A DNA stretch of 64,000 bases from Nitrospira sp. BO4 (GTDB lineage Bacteria > Nitrospirota > Nitrospiria > Nitrospirales > Nitrospiraceae). Below are positions 1-8,894 of the stretch, one piece after another (the first letter of the stretch is position 1; each line of letters starts with the position of its first letter). The stretch spans positions 186,001-250,000 of the forward strand of contig JAMPUU010000012.1 of assembly GCA_030144965.1 (NCBI GenBank), read 5' to 3'. The translations under genes and the position numbers were made by a program. A model generated the notes under the pieces. It did no database searches. It saw only the letters and a list, made by a program, of their open reading frames with translations, and was not told where the DNA came from.

Positions 1-725
1 AATGGAACCGGCTGAGTTCCGACCGATCGCTGGAGGGGACCAACGAACCGAATGTGCTTCGGTAACCCACGCCGAGGGAACTCGAATCCATCGGGTTGTT
101 GACTAATTTGTAGCCTGTCAGACCACACGTTCGACATGCCTGCCGGGATCGATAGACGAAGCCTGCGGCGATGGTTCTGAATGCGTGTGACGATTGGAGC
201 ATACAGTCGGTTGAGTCCTGCCCATGCGATCCGATTGCGAATCCGTGCCCACCAGGCGTCCCGCGGTTGCCAGTGGGTAAAGTACGGTGGGACGACGGGG
301 TCAGGGTTCAGGAGGAGCGCATTACAGATTGTCGCGAACGGGAGCCCGAGCTGGTCGGCAAGGGTACCACCGGGAAACGATGCCTGATCAACCACCAGGG
401 CGGTCACACCGGCGGCACGCACGACAGCCGGGCCGACTTCTAGAATCGCATCAGCCGCGCGTGCACCGATTGCCAGGGTATGCTTGAGCGCTGCCCGGCC
501 CTGGAGTGAGCCGAGCGTTTGAAACTCGGCCTGATACTGATCAGCCGGGAAGATTGATCCTCCGACAGGAACGCTCTCAAACCCAGCCGCCGCGATCGAT
601 GAAGGAGGCGCGCCTAACAGGAAGAAGGTGACTCGGTGACCACGGGCGCGGGTCGCGTCGGCCAGCGCCAACATTGGATTCACATGACCTGGAGTATTCG
701 GGCAGAGAACGCCGATGTGACCCAT
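1..725 (-). CDS. Glycosyltransferase, GT1/MGT type (3' end beyond window)
   Basis: The reading frame is open from an ATG at 725 down to the window edge, giving 241 codons of the N-terminal half. The protein begins MGHIGVLCPNTPGHVNPM, with the glycine-rich first strand and the 'GHVNPMLALA' segment typical of GT1 UDP-sugar transferases (macrolide, zeaxanthin and sterol glucosyltransferases). The segment LVVDQASFPGGTLADQLGLP matches the usual 'D......A...A..LG.P' stretch near residues 110-135. The C-terminal nucleotide-sugar site lies outside the window, so donor and acceptor cannot be judged. It is transcribed away from the protease at 1026. The family call is fairly sure and the substrate is unknown. 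Confidence 0.75.
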   Translation of the reverse strand, partial: MGHIGVLCPNTPGHVNPMLALADATRARGHRVTFFLLGAPPSSIAAAGFESVPVGGSIFPADQYQAEFQTLGSLQGRAALKHTLAIGARAADAILEVGPAVVRAAGVTALVVDQASFPGGTLADQLGLPFATICNALLLNPDPVVPPYFTHWQPRDAWWARIRNRIAWAGLNRLYAPIVTRIQNHRRRLRLSIPAGMSNVWSDRLQISQQPDGFEFPRRGLPKHIRFVGPLQRSVGTQPVP

Positions 726-1025
726 TAACTGCCCTTTCTCAGCCTATCCAAATGGAATCCGGTTGAGTTTGCTTCCTAGCAGCTTTCTACGTATTAGACA
801 CTGCAACATACTCCATGAGTTTCGCCGATTCAATGCAGTCGCGGACGAAGGAGTCATGGGCAACTTCCTCGCTGCGCATCAAGATGGTATGGGAGCAGTT
901 CTTTTCGAGCATTCTTCACGACATGATTTCCTAATCAAAATTTCTTCTATTGGTAACCGAAACGTAGTACGTTCTGTGTCCCATCGACAGCGTCGACGTT
1001 GAGTCATAGGTACGGAGGGCAAAGC
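726..1025. other. Intergenic region between divergent genes
   Basis: About 300 bases separate the leftward glycosyltransferase from the rightward protease. Short open frames here lack ribosome binding sites and family-like sequence. The region must hold both promoters, but I could not pick a convincing -35/-10 pair. Confidence 0.4.
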
Positions 1026-2735
1026 ATGAACACTCGGCACACTCGTCTCGCCAGGATTCTCCTGTTCGTCACGATCCTTTGGACCATGGCGGGCAGCCCC
1101 GGCTTCCTATCAGCTGCCTCATCCCATGAAGACCATCCAAAACGACATGGTTCCATCGAAGGGGCCCAACCCCAACCCCAAGGCCAGCCAGATCCTGATC
1201 TGCTTCCATTGTGGGCTGCCTTGCTCGGAAAAGCCTCTGGTCCGGTGTCGGTGGCATGGAGTCCCCTCTGGGGCACCCCGCATGCCGTCTATGGCACACT
1301 GACCCCTTCAATGGACGTGTCCGAAACATCGGCCCGCCAATTTCTTTCCTCTCATGCGGCCCTACTCAAATTGGACCAATCACTTCCTGGCTTGAGCGTG
1401 ACGCGGACGGCCGCCACCCTGGCAGGTACGCTATATAGATTCAGTCAATCGGCCGAGGGAGTGCCGGTCTATGGGGCGGAGGTGACCGTGTTCTTCGACA
1501 AACAAGGCCGAGTCGTCGCGCTGACCAATACGGCAGTGCCAAGCGCCAGTCTTCTGACCCTCCCGCCAACGGTGACGGATGCCGATGCAGTGAACAGGGC
1601 TCGAGGCGCCGTGCCTGCCAGACCAAAGGACGATGAGCCGACGGACGATCTTCCTGGTCCTGCGACCCGACTGGTCATTTATGCGGAGAGCGGCACGCCG
1701 ACCCTCGCCTGGGAAGTGACGGTGCCCACCCATGGGCCAACGTGGCAAGTGTTTGTGCATGCTCGAAAGGGCACGATCGTGACACCAGCGCGTGATCTCA
1801 ATCGCTATGTGAATGGAACCGGCCAGATCTTTAAGGTGAATGCGATTGTCGCCTCGGGCATCAACACCTTGACCGACCAAAGCGATTCCGCTGCGGCAGT
1901 CCCCGCGATCGCCTATCGCACGGTCATCCTGCCAGGTCTCGCGGGAAACGGTCTCCTCGATGGGCCCTTCGCGTCCAGCAGTTTGACCAAAAGGCGGGTG
2001 ACGTCGAACAGTCAAAGCTTTGTGTATGATCGGAGTTCGAACGGTTTTAGCGAGACAATGGGTTACTACTATCTTGATTTCGGTCAGCGATATCTCCAGT
2101 CCTTAGGCTTTACCAATGTGAATAACCGACAGCAGGCTTTTGCCGTCGACCGGTACAAGGGGGACAACTCGTTCTACTCGCCTAAAACCAAGGACATTAC
2201 CTATGGCCTCGGGGGTGTGGACGATGCCGAAGATGCCGATGTCATTATCCATGAGTACGGCCATGCGATCCAGGATGACATTGTGCCACTGTTTGGTTCT
2301 ACTCCCGAGGCGGCTGCGATGGGTGAGGGATTTTCGGATTATTGGGCTGGGACGGTGAACGAGCAGAATTGGCCCGTTTCTGGTCCTCGCAGTGCGTGTC
2401 TCGCGTCATGGGATGCTTCGTCCTACGATTCGGCGATCCCGCCTTGTTTGCGCCGGCTCGATAGCACGAAACTGTACCCGCAGGCGATAGTGGGCGAACC
2501 TCACGATGATGGAGAGATGTGGTCAGCGGCTCTCTGGCAGATTCATAATCAACTTGGGGCAGCACTGGCCGACACCGCGATCATCCAGCACCACTTTCTG
2601 CTGCCGGCCAATGCCACGTTTAATATTGCGGCGAATGCACTCGTGACCACGGCAATTACTTTGAACTATAAAAGTATGAAAGTCGACGCGATCCGCACAA
2701 TTCTGCGCGCGCGAGGCTTCACGGTGACCAACTAG
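1026..2735 (+). CDS. Secreted zinc metalloprotease, thermolysin/fungalysin-like
   Basis: Predicted exported zinc endopeptidase of 569 aa. The ATG at 1026 is preceded by ACGGAGGGC and opens a signal peptide (basic MNTRHTRLAR, hydrophobic core to about residue 38). Residues about 100-250 look like FTP/PepSY inhibitory propeptide domains. The catalytic motif HEYGH is at 409-413, and the downstream GEGFSDYW supplies E434 as the likely third zinc ligand. This arrangement is typical of M4/M36 peptidases. The frame also opens further upstream, but the signal peptide and binding site favour 1026. Followed by a 650-base gene-poor stretch, so probably monocistronic. The substrate is unknown. Confidence 0.85.
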   Translation: MNTRHTRLARILLFVTILWTMAGSPGFLSAASSHEDHPKRHGSIEGAQPQPQGQPDPDLLPLWAALLGKASGPVSVAWSPLWGTPHAVYGTLTPSMDVSETSARQFLSSHAALLKLDQSLPGLSVTRTAATLAGTLYRFSQSAEGVPVYGAEVTVFFDKQGRVVALTNTAVPSASLLTLPPTVTDADAVNRARGAVPARPKDDEPTDDLPGPATRLVIYAESGTPTLAWEVTVPTHGPTWQVFVHARKGTIVTPARDLNRYVNGTGQIFKVNAIVASGINTLTDQSDSAAAVPAIAYRTVILPGLAGNGLLDGPFASSSLTKRRVTSNSQSFVYDRSSNGFSETMGYYYLDFGQRYLQSLGFTNVNNRQQAFAVDRYKGDNSFYSPKTKDITYGLGGVDDAEDADVIIHEYGHAIQDDIVPLFGSTPEAAAMGEGFSDYWAGTVNEQNWPVSGPRSACLASWDASSYDSAIPPCLRRLDSTKLYPQAIVGEPHDDGEMWSAALWQIHNQLGAALADTAIIQHHFLLPANATFNIAANALVTTAITLNYKSMKVDAIRTILRARGFTVTN

Positions 2736-3382
2736 GGCAGTTTTCCTTCGTGATTCTGTTTCAAGATGATTCCGGAAATCGGTTACAGCACTTTACTCAT
2801 CCTTCACGCGGGTATAACTCATGAAAACATCGTCTGGCATGGTTCACCTCCCGTAGCTTCGAGTAATTGATTGTTCAGCGCCCAACAATGTGCAACTGGA
2901 ATTGTTGGCGAACAGTACTCCCGATCCATTATCGTTTCAATGAGGCAGGCGATGGCTGGTTGATATCCACCATAGTGATTCGACTGTGCGATGGCGCAGA
3001 ATTTAAAAAGTGAATCAATCTGATTCAGAGTGAATCATTTGGATTCAGACGAGCGTCCAAAAGGAAGTATTTTCGCCCAGCAAATGCTTTTCGGAAAGCA
3101 TTGCCAAGCCACTACTTTCCCGCGACTGTACGTGTGACTAATTGCTCTCCCTCTCCCTTTCAGATCCTATCTGATACAGGTGGAATCCATTCCGATACGA
3201 AGGCGAGACGTCTGAACTTCGCATCCAAAAATGAAAGCGACATAAATACAGTACTTTGTGCGCGTCATGACTCGTGGCCCAAGAAATGCTTTACGACCTC
3301 GCATTAACCAAGGTGGCAGAATTTCCGATGCGTATCACAAACTTTTCGCATCTTCCAAAAGAGAGTACGTAAGGAGGATCGT
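2736..3382. other. Gene-poor region with paired operator-like palindromes
   Basis: About 650 bases with no convincing gene. One open frame (3101-3307) has no ribosome binding site and atypical composition. The notable content is two tandem 17-bp palindromes at 3011-3047, listed separately, upstream of the small membrane protein at 3383. Confidence 0.4.
3011..3047. promoter_or_regulatory. Tandem palindromic operator TGAATC-N5-GATTCA (two copies)
   Basis: Copies at 3011-3027 and 3031-3047 each read TGAATC, five bases, GATTCA. Their starts are exactly 20 bp apart, close to two helical turns, as expected for cooperative binding by a dimeric regulator. The same 17-bp form occurs at 15277-15293, ahead of the HTH-protein gene at 15452, with a degenerate partner again 20 bp on. 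The regulator is inferred, not shown. Confidence 0.55.
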
Positions 3383-3556
3383 ATGATGAGAGCTAAGAGC
3401 CCACTCGCTCAGCAGACGTTGGCCGGGATTACCCTCTTCCTCGTTTTCGGTGTGCTCGCGATGATCTGGCCCGTCATGATTACCCTCTTCCTCGGCGCGC
3501 TCCTACTGCTCCAATCGTGTGGAGCCGAACTGACCATGACGGCGTTGCATTCATAA
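3383..3556 (+). CDS. Small hydrophobic membrane protein (57 aa)
   Basis: The ATG at 3383 follows a strong Shine-Dalgarno sequence (AAGGAGG at 3371-3377). After a short polar N-terminus (MMRAKSPLAQQT) nearly the whole of residues 13-48 is hydrophobic. It holds an internal near-repeat (GITLFLVFGVLA and MITLFLGALLLL), consistent with one long or two short membrane helices. No family is recognised. The palindromes at 3011-3047 lie upstream and the 26-aa gene at 3579 follows, so the two may be co-transcribed. Confidence 0.55.
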   Translation: MMRAKSPLAQQTLAGITLFLVFGVLAMIWPVMITLFLGALLLLQSCGAELTMTALHS

Positions 3557-3578
3557 TCGGGAATGAGTGAGTAGCCAT

Positions 3579-3659
3579 ATGCCATGGATCATCGAAGCGA
3601 TTCTCGTGAGCTCTATTGTGGGACTGACGTACATCATGGTCGCTGCATGGCGCGAGTAG
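3579..3659 (+). CDS. Candidate 26-aa single-span membrane peptide
   Basis: A 26-codon frame starts 23 bases after the previous stop. It encodes MPWIIEAILV, a hydrophobic middle, and an Ala-Trp-Arg-Glu end, consistent with a tiny single-pass membrane peptide like the accessory subunits of membrane complexes. The upstream GAGTGAG is only a weak ribosome binding site. Support comes from position and composition alone, so it may be chance. Confidence 0.3.
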   Translation: MPWIIEAILVSSIVGLTYIMVAAWRE

Positions 3660-3855
3660 TGGCCTGTTCTTTCAGAAACTGGTCGACCGGAACGTGTGGA
3701 ACGACTCTAAGTAGTATCTAATTGCGATCGCGATCACATACGTTGTGGTGGGCCTTTGCCTCTCATCCTGGAGAGGTGCAGTTCGCCAGCACACCTGATC
3801 CATCCTCGTCAGCGAATGCTGACTCCCGGGCCCTGCTCCGGTAGAATCCTCCCCT

Positions 3856-4146
3856 ATGCCGCTCTCCCCACTCATTCGCTTCGGGACCTCCACCTGGACG
3901 TATGAAGGCTGGCGGGGCCAGATCTATCTGAAGCAGTACGCGAAGACGACCTTTGCGCGATAATGTCTGGGCGAGTATTGCCAGTATCTCTATAATGGAG
4001 AGCCCTGTTTTCGCACGGTCGGCAACGACTCCACCTTCTACCGGCCACCGACAGCCAACCAACTCCGCAAGTACCTGAGGATCGATGAAAAGATACCGGG
4101 AGTCGTTTCTGATGACTACGACGTCACAACATTCCTGGGGCAGTGC
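3856..4146 (+). pseudogene. DUF72 (YecE-like) gene remnant with in-frame stop
   Basis: The frame starting at ATG 3856 gives LIRFGTSTWTYEGWRGQIY, the N-terminal signature of DUF72/YecE proteins. It then meets TAA at 3961-3963 and continues in the same frame with the next conserved blocks (CLGEYCQYL, NDSTFYRPPTANQLR). The frame runs straight into the att repeat at 4147, where homology ends. The gene is therefore both interrupted by a nonsense change and cut by the integrative element or an older event. A shorter DUF72 fragment lies inside the element at about 14580-14660. Confidence 0.75.
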
Positions 4147-4191
4147 TGGAGCCGGCGACCCGGATTGAACGGGCGACCTGCGGTTTACGAA
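4147..4191. repeat. attL: 45-bp copy of the tRNA-Thr 3' half
   Basis: These 45 bases are identical to 20230-20274. That segment is the tRNA-Thr(CGT) gene from the first base of the anticodon loop through the encoded CCA end. No 5' tRNA half is present here, so this is the displaced original 3' end and marks the left junction of the element. Confidence 0.92.
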
Positions 4192-4477
4192 TCAGTGACA
4201 CGGGGTTGCTCAAGTCCTTGAAGATTTGGGCAATCCCTCCTTCCTTCAATCACAGAGCTCATTTCGTTGTAGTCTGACTTCGTACCCATTCACTCCAATT
4301 CAGTCCGCTTCGTCGCTCTCGCTAACACCCTAATAACACCTGTCACCCTCGCGAACCGGCCCACCCCCCACCGGCCTAGGCAATGGGTCCCATATTGAGT
4401 TTGCAGCACCCGGACAAAGGGGAGGGGCAGTCAAGTGGAACAGCAATTAAGCAGGGGGAAGGAATGCTGAGATAGCA

Positions 4478-4659
4478 TCAAAACGAAGATTTGGCAGGTC
4501 CGGCTTTTAAGACGGCTGGGAATTTCGCGGCAAGCATAGCCACGTAATGTTGAATAGTATCTCGTTCCCTTTGGTAAATTCATTGGCCTTGACGCCACAG
4601 AGGAGCAAGTGATCCGACGCAACGACAAATTGTCGGATCTCCTGTCGCATCGACTCCAT
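4478..4659 (-). pseudogene. Frameshifted paralog of the 'REEIREF' small protein
   Basis: From ATG 4659 the frame reads MESMRQEIRQFVVASDHLLL, closely matching MTIREEIREFMAVSENLLN of the gene at 6976-7155. After 'KGNEI' the match moves to another frame (IQHYVAMLAAKFPAVLK against VQYYVVGIAQRFQVIVE), which closes at TGA 4478-4480. A frameshift near 4555 therefore splits the gene. No function is known for the family. Confidence 0.55.
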
Positions 4660-4758
4660 GCGTGAATGCCTTTCTCTACAAGGACGGCGATCAAACTGCC
4701 GAGGCTGTTGCACTTTAAGTCTCAGTAGGGCACCACAGCAATCAGGAATTTCCTGAAT

Positions 4759-4935
4759 TTACTCCATTATTCTACTGGAACGGTAAGGCGTCACCAGTTC
4801 GACCCGGTACACCCTACTCCCGTCATGGGTTTGAGACTCTTTTACGGTTACAACGCCAGAACACAAAGCAAGCTCGCCGCTTGTGTTCGGGGACTCTTGC
4901 GACAGGCTATTCTCGACCAGTGTTGCAAAAGGCAC
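4759..4935 (-). CDS. Candidate short protein, start uncertain
   Basis: An open frame on the minus strand ends at TAA 4759-4761 and has protein-like sequence (RVYRVELVTPYRSSRIME at the C-terminus). It stays open upstream to about 5025 without an ATG. The GTG at 4935 would give 58 aa but has no clear ribosome binding site, so the gene may have lost its 5' end. An imperfect inverted repeat near 4859-4887 lies inside it. No family is recognised. Confidence 0.28.
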   Translation of the reverse strand: MPFATLVENSLSQESPNTSGELALCSGVVTVKESQTHDGSRVYRVELVTPYRSSRIME

Positions 4936-5098
4936 CCACGGTGAGCGGATGAGCCGATTTTTACCTGTCTTATTACATGCGTTTACGTCAGGACATACTC
5001 GGATCGTACTGGCACTTCCATTGCTGTAGCTGACTCAAATGGATGGCGACCGTATTGCAGGCTAGCTACGGCTGTGGTGCTGGATATGGGGAGAAACG

Positions 5099-5500
5099 AT
5101 GGTCATTAACAGGACGACGGTGTTGATTGTCGAAGGCGATCGAGAGATGCGCAATCTTCTCTATGAGGAATTCTGGAGCGCAGGCTATCGGCTCCGTGAA
5201 GCCCAAAATGTCAATGAGGCGGTTCAGGCTGTCTTGGAAACACCTCCCGACGTAATTGTGACGGACCTCAAGCCATCGCTGGGAGCGGCTGAGTATCTCT
5301 CACTATTGCGCAGCCTCGCCCCGCAGTGTCCCATTATAGTGATGACGGCGTTCGGCGGTGCCAAAGTACGGGCGGAGGTGATGCAGTCTGGGGCCAGCGC
5401 CTATTTTGATAAACCCGTGAGACTCTCTGATATCCGAGCCAAAATCGAGGGGTTGCTCTTCAAATCGAATCACAGACGAGTGTGTGATGCCAACCGATAG
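5099..5500 (+). CDS. Stand-alone response-regulator receiver domain
   Basis: A 133-aa single-domain receiver with no output domain. The fold pattern is complete: TVLIVEGDRE supplies the acidic pocket, D56 in 'DVIVTDLKPS' is the phosphoacceptor, T83 follows 'PIIVM', and K105 lies in 'YFDKPVR'. The ATG at 5099 follows GGGGAG with suitable spacing. No histidine kinase is encoded in the element, so it probably takes its signal from a chromosomal kinase or acts in a phosphorelay. It is one of the few longer genes in the left half of the element. Confidence 0.75.
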   Translation: MVINRTTVLIVEGDREMRNLLYEEFWSAGYRLREAQNVNEAVQAVLETPPDVIVTDLKPSLGAAEYLSLLRSLAPQCPIIVMTAFGGAKVRAEVMQSGASAYFDKPVRLSDIRAKIEGLLFKSNHRRVCDANR

Positions 5501-6091
5501 TCGAAGCTGGTACATGACGATAGGACGATCTCATACTTAGGGATGGAGGTTTGGAAACTCGGCTAGATACCGTCAGGAATGGTGCAAGGAGTGAGACGGG
5601 TAGGTCTTCCTTGCCGACTGTTAGGTTGGAGCGTCCATGCTTGTCTGTGACATCAATGGCCATTCTTCTCGTAGAGACATCGCCTCATTGCGACAGTAGC
5701 GAACCTTCTCTTGCACTTATTCTTGCTGGTCTCTGAGAGACTGAGTCTGAGACGTGATTTCTGGCCAAGAATGAGAAATCATCGCTTTTTCAATCTCTGA
5801 GAATTCGGTCCGCCTAGCAAGAGCTGCAAGAAGATGTTCACAGCCTTTCGTGAACTGTGCCACGTCCTTGCTGAGACCTTCCAGAGAACACCCACCTTCC
5901 TTCGATATCGGGATTTCCGGGGGAAAGGTCAGCCTATGGAAAGCCGACAGGGGGCAGAATTTAACTTTGGAACACTACTCAGTCAAGAGAGGTCTGTCCG
6001 TCATGAGTCCCTGGGACATGTGGCGCAAGCCAAGTCTTTCATCATAAAATAAAGCATCCTAGATGTTGCTCCATATCAAGGGAGGCGGAAG
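5501..6091. other. Gene-poor stretch
   Basis: About 590 bases without a convincing gene. A 38-codon frame from ATG 5936 (after GAAAGG) is possible but unsupported. A hairpin with a T-run at 5755-5790 is listed separately. Confidence 0.35.
5755..5790 (+). terminator. Possible rho-independent terminator
   Basis: An 8-bp stem TGATTTCT/AGAAATCA (5755-5762 and 5774-5781) with an 11-base loop is followed by TCGCTTTTT. The stem is AT-rich, so this is a weak candidate. It lies 255 bases past the receiver-domain gene. Confidence 0.3.
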
Positions 6092-6253
6092 ATGGTAAGC
6101 AAACTGTCCAAACGGATCGAGGAATTTGATCTCCGGCTTCGAGAGGTGGAGGGTTCAGAGCGGGATAAGTCTTATAAGGCAGTCCTTGAACTCACGAGCT
6201 TTGTTCGTGAACTGTCACGGAAGATCGACCAGCAAGAGGAAGCCAGCAGCTAA
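6092..6253 (+). CDS. Short charged helical protein (53 aa)
   Basis: The ATG at 6092 is preceded by GGGAGGCGGA, a strong ribosome binding site. The 53-aa product (MVSKLSKRIEEFDLRLREVE at its start) is rich in Glu, Lys and Arg with regular hydrophobic spacing. It is predicted to be mostly helical or coiled coil and has no membrane segment. No family is recognised. It lies just ahead of the zinc-ribbon gene on the other strand. Confidence 0.5.
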   Translation: MVSKLSKRIEEFDLRLREVEGSERDKSYKAVLELTSFVRELSRKIDQQEEASS

Positions 6254-6316
6254 CGGCCTGGACAATCTCCTTCACCCTCACCGGAAGCCATATGTTCCAG
6301 TCACCGCATGGATGCT

Positions 6317-6520
6317 CTAGACAACTTGCGTCACCCAATCTGGCACTGGATAACAGGTCACGCTGGCCTCATGTCCACAACCATCACATATTCCCTGGCG
6401 AGTGACCGACCCATGCCTTCGGAGTTTAGCCCAGTAGTATTTGATTTCGTCTTCATTCCGTGGTGCCGTGTATGACAACCTATCACCACATTTCAGACAG
6501 TATCTAACCGTCATCGACAT
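6317..6520 (-). CDS. Small zinc-ribbon protein, copy 1
   Basis: 67 aa with two Cys pairs, YCLKCGDR near residue 7 and GICDGCGHE near residue 43, forming a probable zinc ribbon. Its paralog at 8642-8827 aligns along the full length (RYCPTC...YWASLRKQGAV...CDRCG). The ATG at 6520 is chosen because AGGAGGGG lies just upstream; the frame opens six codons earlier. The role is unknown. Confidence 0.6.
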   Translation of the reverse strand: MSMTVRYCLKCGDRLSYTAPRNEDEIKYYWAKLRRHGSVTRQGICDGCGHEASVTCYPVPDWVTQVV

Positions 6521-6758
6521 GATTGCCCCTCCTCTCACGGACCAATAGGTGATTTCCTCCTAGACAGAAGGCCCCAGCCTAATCAGCCTCAATGGGGGGT
6601 GGCACTAGGACAAATCCTAGGGTACTCCCGTGAACAGGGAGAGGATGGGGGGGCACCTCGACACGGCACTCGATCATCAGAGTCGGCTTAGCTTCGCTGC
6701 AACTGGTCACTGAGTGTCTGTCGAACTTTCCTCTGCAAATGCAGCGGGTGTCTTACTG

Positions 6759-6920
6759 CTATCTACTTCCGGAATTGCCCCGTTTCTCACTGAGCAAAAC
6801 AGCAAGACACCTGATTTTCTTCTCCAACGCTTCCGCTGCACTATCAGTGAGGCCGCCGTTGTCGAGACGTTTCTTGATGGCGGCGAGATGATCGTGGATG
6901 CTTTCCCAATAATCAGTCAT
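6759..6920 (-). CDS. Small helical protein (53 aa)
   Basis: From ATG 6920 to TAG 6759, encoding MTDYWESIHDHLAAIKKRLD followed by another Lys/Glu-rich helix. The composition looks like a folded helical hairpin. GAGGTAAG upstream is a weak ribosome binding site. It sits between two other leftward small genes (6317 and 6976), suggesting a short operon. No family is recognised. Confidence 0.45.
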   Translation of the reverse strand: MTDYWESIHDHLAAIKKRLDNGGLTDSAAEALEKKIRCLAVLLSEKRGNSGSR

Positions 6921-6975
6921 TTTGAGGATTCTTACCTCTTCGGGATTGTTTCGGTCAATCCTATGCGGGTGACTG

Positions 6976-7155
6976 CTAATGGAAGCTTCGACTTATTTGG
7001 CTCTCAACGATGACTTGAAACCTCTGCGCAATTCCCACCACATAATACTGAACAAGGTCAAGCTCGATGTCCGTCAGTTCTTGTATGCTCAGCGTGCCAT
7101 TGAGCAAGTTTTCCGACACAGCCATGAATTCTCTAATCTCTTCTCGTATCGTCAT
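6976..7155 (-). CDS. 'REEIREF' family small protein
   Basis: 59 aa from ATG 7155 (the frame opens 12 codons earlier). The sequence MTIREEIREFMAVSENLLN then IELDLVQYYV is protein-like and has a frameshifted paralog at 4478-4659. The conservation of two copies in different frames is the main evidence that it is a real gene. No domain or function is recognised. Confidence 0.5.
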   Translation of the reverse strand: MTIREEIREFMAVSENLLNGTLSIQELTDIELDLVQYYVVGIAQRFQVIVESQISRSFH

Positions 7156-7376
7156 TGGAGACTCTCTTTCTGCGACAGTGACGACGGTCACCTGTAGAAG
7201 CCGCTCTCAAAGGCCACAATTTATAGGCGTGTTATAGGCGTGCTGCTGAGTTGGAGGGTAAAGACCAAGCCGTGTTTTCAGCACTAGGGAGTGCTCTACG
7301 GTACCCCGTTGCGTAATGGTGCTTCCTACGGATGGCCAGTATCATGCCTCAATCGGACTCGATCCTAGATATGGCC

Positions 7377-7646
7377 TTATCCGGTAGTGTTTTTTGCCTG
7401 GACCATGTAAGTGGACGGCGCAATCTCAACATCAATCTGGCCCTTCGCGGCTTTCAATGCGGCGATTTCTGCAGCCAGCGATGTCATGAAGTCCGCTTCC
7501 ACCAATTCACCTTTCGAATTCCCCCTAGCATTCAAGCCTTCTAGGAGGATCGAATATCGGCAGCCCCATCGTCCATTCGCTTGGTGGTGGGGATCTAAAC
7601 TAATCATGTATCCCGCATAATAAAAGTCACGCAAAGGAGTGAACAT
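7377..7646 (-). CDS. 'YKGR-like' small protein, copy A
   Basis: 89 aa. The N-terminal part (FYYAGYMISLDPHHQANGRW) and the helical Ala-rich C-terminal half ending KAAKGQID match the plan shared with the genes at 8339, 8895 and 9198. That plan is an aromatic-rich strand with 'Y.g..I', an 'a.G.W' turn, then an EA..AA..A...ID helix. Such short proteins are common as uncharacterised ORFs in environmental genomes. ATG 7646 lacks a clear ribosome binding site. The function is unknown. Confidence 0.5.
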   Translation of the reverse strand: MFTPLRDFYYAGYMISLDPHHQANGRWGCRYSILLEGLNARGNSKGELVEADFMTSLAAEIAALKAAKGQIDVEIAPSTYMVQAKNTTG

Positions 7647-7686
7647 AATAAATTGGCTGCTGGGAACCTCGGCGACGATGCCTCCC

Positions 7687-7842
7687 TTATTTGGTTTTAG
7701 TGCGGAGTTCTTTCAGCTTGTTGTACCTCGGCGCCTCGGGATGACAGTAATATTCAGAGATCCGTTGCCGTTCCTGATCGAAATGCGGAAACTGTTTCCA
7801 TGAGCCTCGATGTTGACGGACTCGGCAATGTTCACATAAAGA
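7687..7842 (-). pseudogene. Probable remnant of a small Cys-pair protein
   Basis: A minus-strand frame ending at TAA 7687-7689 encodes LCEHCRVRQHRGSW followed by a charged helix (PEAPRYNKLKELRTKTK). It looks protein-like and carries a C-x2-C pair. It has no start codon, and a stop lies immediately upstream, so the N-terminus seems lost. A second frame is open over the same bases, so the call is tentative. Confidence 0.3.
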
Positions 7843-8338
7843 CCCTTATTTATCTGGACGATGTGGCCCACCTGCTATTCTCCGTAAAGACGAATCGTCG
7901 TCAGCCCAACTACCTCGCACTCTCGCCTGACCAGTGAGAAGCGGTCGTCTTCAGCTCCTTATGTATACCTGTGTCAACGGGATAGGTAGGGCCGCTTCTC
8001 TCGCGTGGTCAGCACAAAAAAGGCCCTAGGGGGGCTAGGCTTGGGGAAAGGGCTGATTGCCCCTAGTACACGGTATTCATAGGCGTGGGTATTTCTTACA
8101 GACTCGTGCGAGTGAGACCTGATGATCCTCTCTGCTTCCGTGTGAAGTCTGTGTTACTAGCCGGTGCTCCAATAGGTGACGACATCCTCTAGCAACATTT
8201 CTCACCCAAACAGAGGCAAGTCCTAGTTGTTGCGAGTATCCACCGTTTGTAGGATCAACCAGGTACCTATCGCATCACAATGCCTTTCCACAAAGCCGTG
8301 TTCGAGAGGAGAACAGAGCTCAACTGGGAGAATCACCA
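7843..8338. other. Gene-poor stretch
   Basis: About 500 bases in which I see no credible gene, RNA or strong hairpin. Around 8020-8065 there is a G/C-rich imperfect repeat (CCCTAGG, GGGCTAGG, GCCCCTAG) of unknown meaning. Confidence 0.35.
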
Positions 8339-8596
8339 TTGCCGACATACAAGCAACGGAGAATCGAGTTAACCCCCATCTGTCAGGCTGACGGAACGTG
8401 GCAATGTTCCTATGCCATTATTGAATTCAAGCAAGCCTGCTGGAGGTGTCAGGAAGGGCAGCTTGAGAGTACCTTCTCGTCCAGCCAAGAGGCCAAATCG
8501 GCTGCCTGGAAGGAAGCGAAACGGATCGTCGATGCATTTGAACCCTATGCGTTGCCGCCTCTGCGTCCCAGCCGATTACGGGACATGATCCACTGA
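8339..8596 (+). CDS. 'YKGR-like' small protein, copy B
   Basis: 85 aa from a TTG start at 8339, chosen because GGGAG lies eight bases upstream and no ATG is available. It reads MPTYKQRRIELTPICQADG, then W and an Ala/Lys-rich helix (KEAKRIVDAFEPY). It aligns with copies at 7377, 8895 and 9198 and is the only copy on the plus strand. The function is unknown. Confidence 0.5.
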   Translation: MPTYKQRRIELTPICQADGTWQCSYAIIEFKQACWRCQEGQLESTFSSSQEAKSAAWKEAKRIVDAFEPYALPPLRPSRLRDMIH

Positions 8597-8641
8597 GGGG
8601 TACTCAAGAGAGGTGAATCTAAGCACCTGCCATCTCCTGCA

Positions 8642-8827
8642 TCAGTCTGGTAGGCGATAATAAGTGAGAATGTCCTGGCGACCACATCTGTCACAAGTCC
8701 CCGCGTGAACGACCGCACCCTGCTTGCGGAGGCTGGCCCAGTAGAACTGTCGCTCATCATCAGTCCTGGGTAGCATTGCTGTCACCTTATTTCGACAGGT
8801 AGGGCAGTATCTCGCCGTCATGGTCAT
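8642..8827 (-). CDS. Small zinc-ribbon protein, copy 2
   Basis: 61 aa from ATG 8827 (AGAGGGC upstream), with Cys pairs YCPTCRNK and TCDRCGRQ. It aligns end to end with the gene at 6317-6520. The frame extends upstream, but alignment with the paralog supports this start. It could be a nucleic-acid or protein-binding ribbon; no partner is evident. Confidence 0.55.
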   Translation of the reverse strand: MTMTARYCPTCRNKVTAMLPRTDDERQFYWASLRKQGAVVHAGTCDRCGRQDILTYYRLPD

Positions 8828-8894
8828 TGTGATGCCCTCTATGGGTCCATAGCGCCGGGCACTTGATGAAGGAGCCTCTGTAGTGTAATAGCTT

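Noticed and set aside
4859-4887. Inverted repeat AACACAAAGC / GCTTGTGTT
   Set aside because: The stem has a bulge and no T-run, and it lies inside a possible short coding frame; not called as a terminator or operator.
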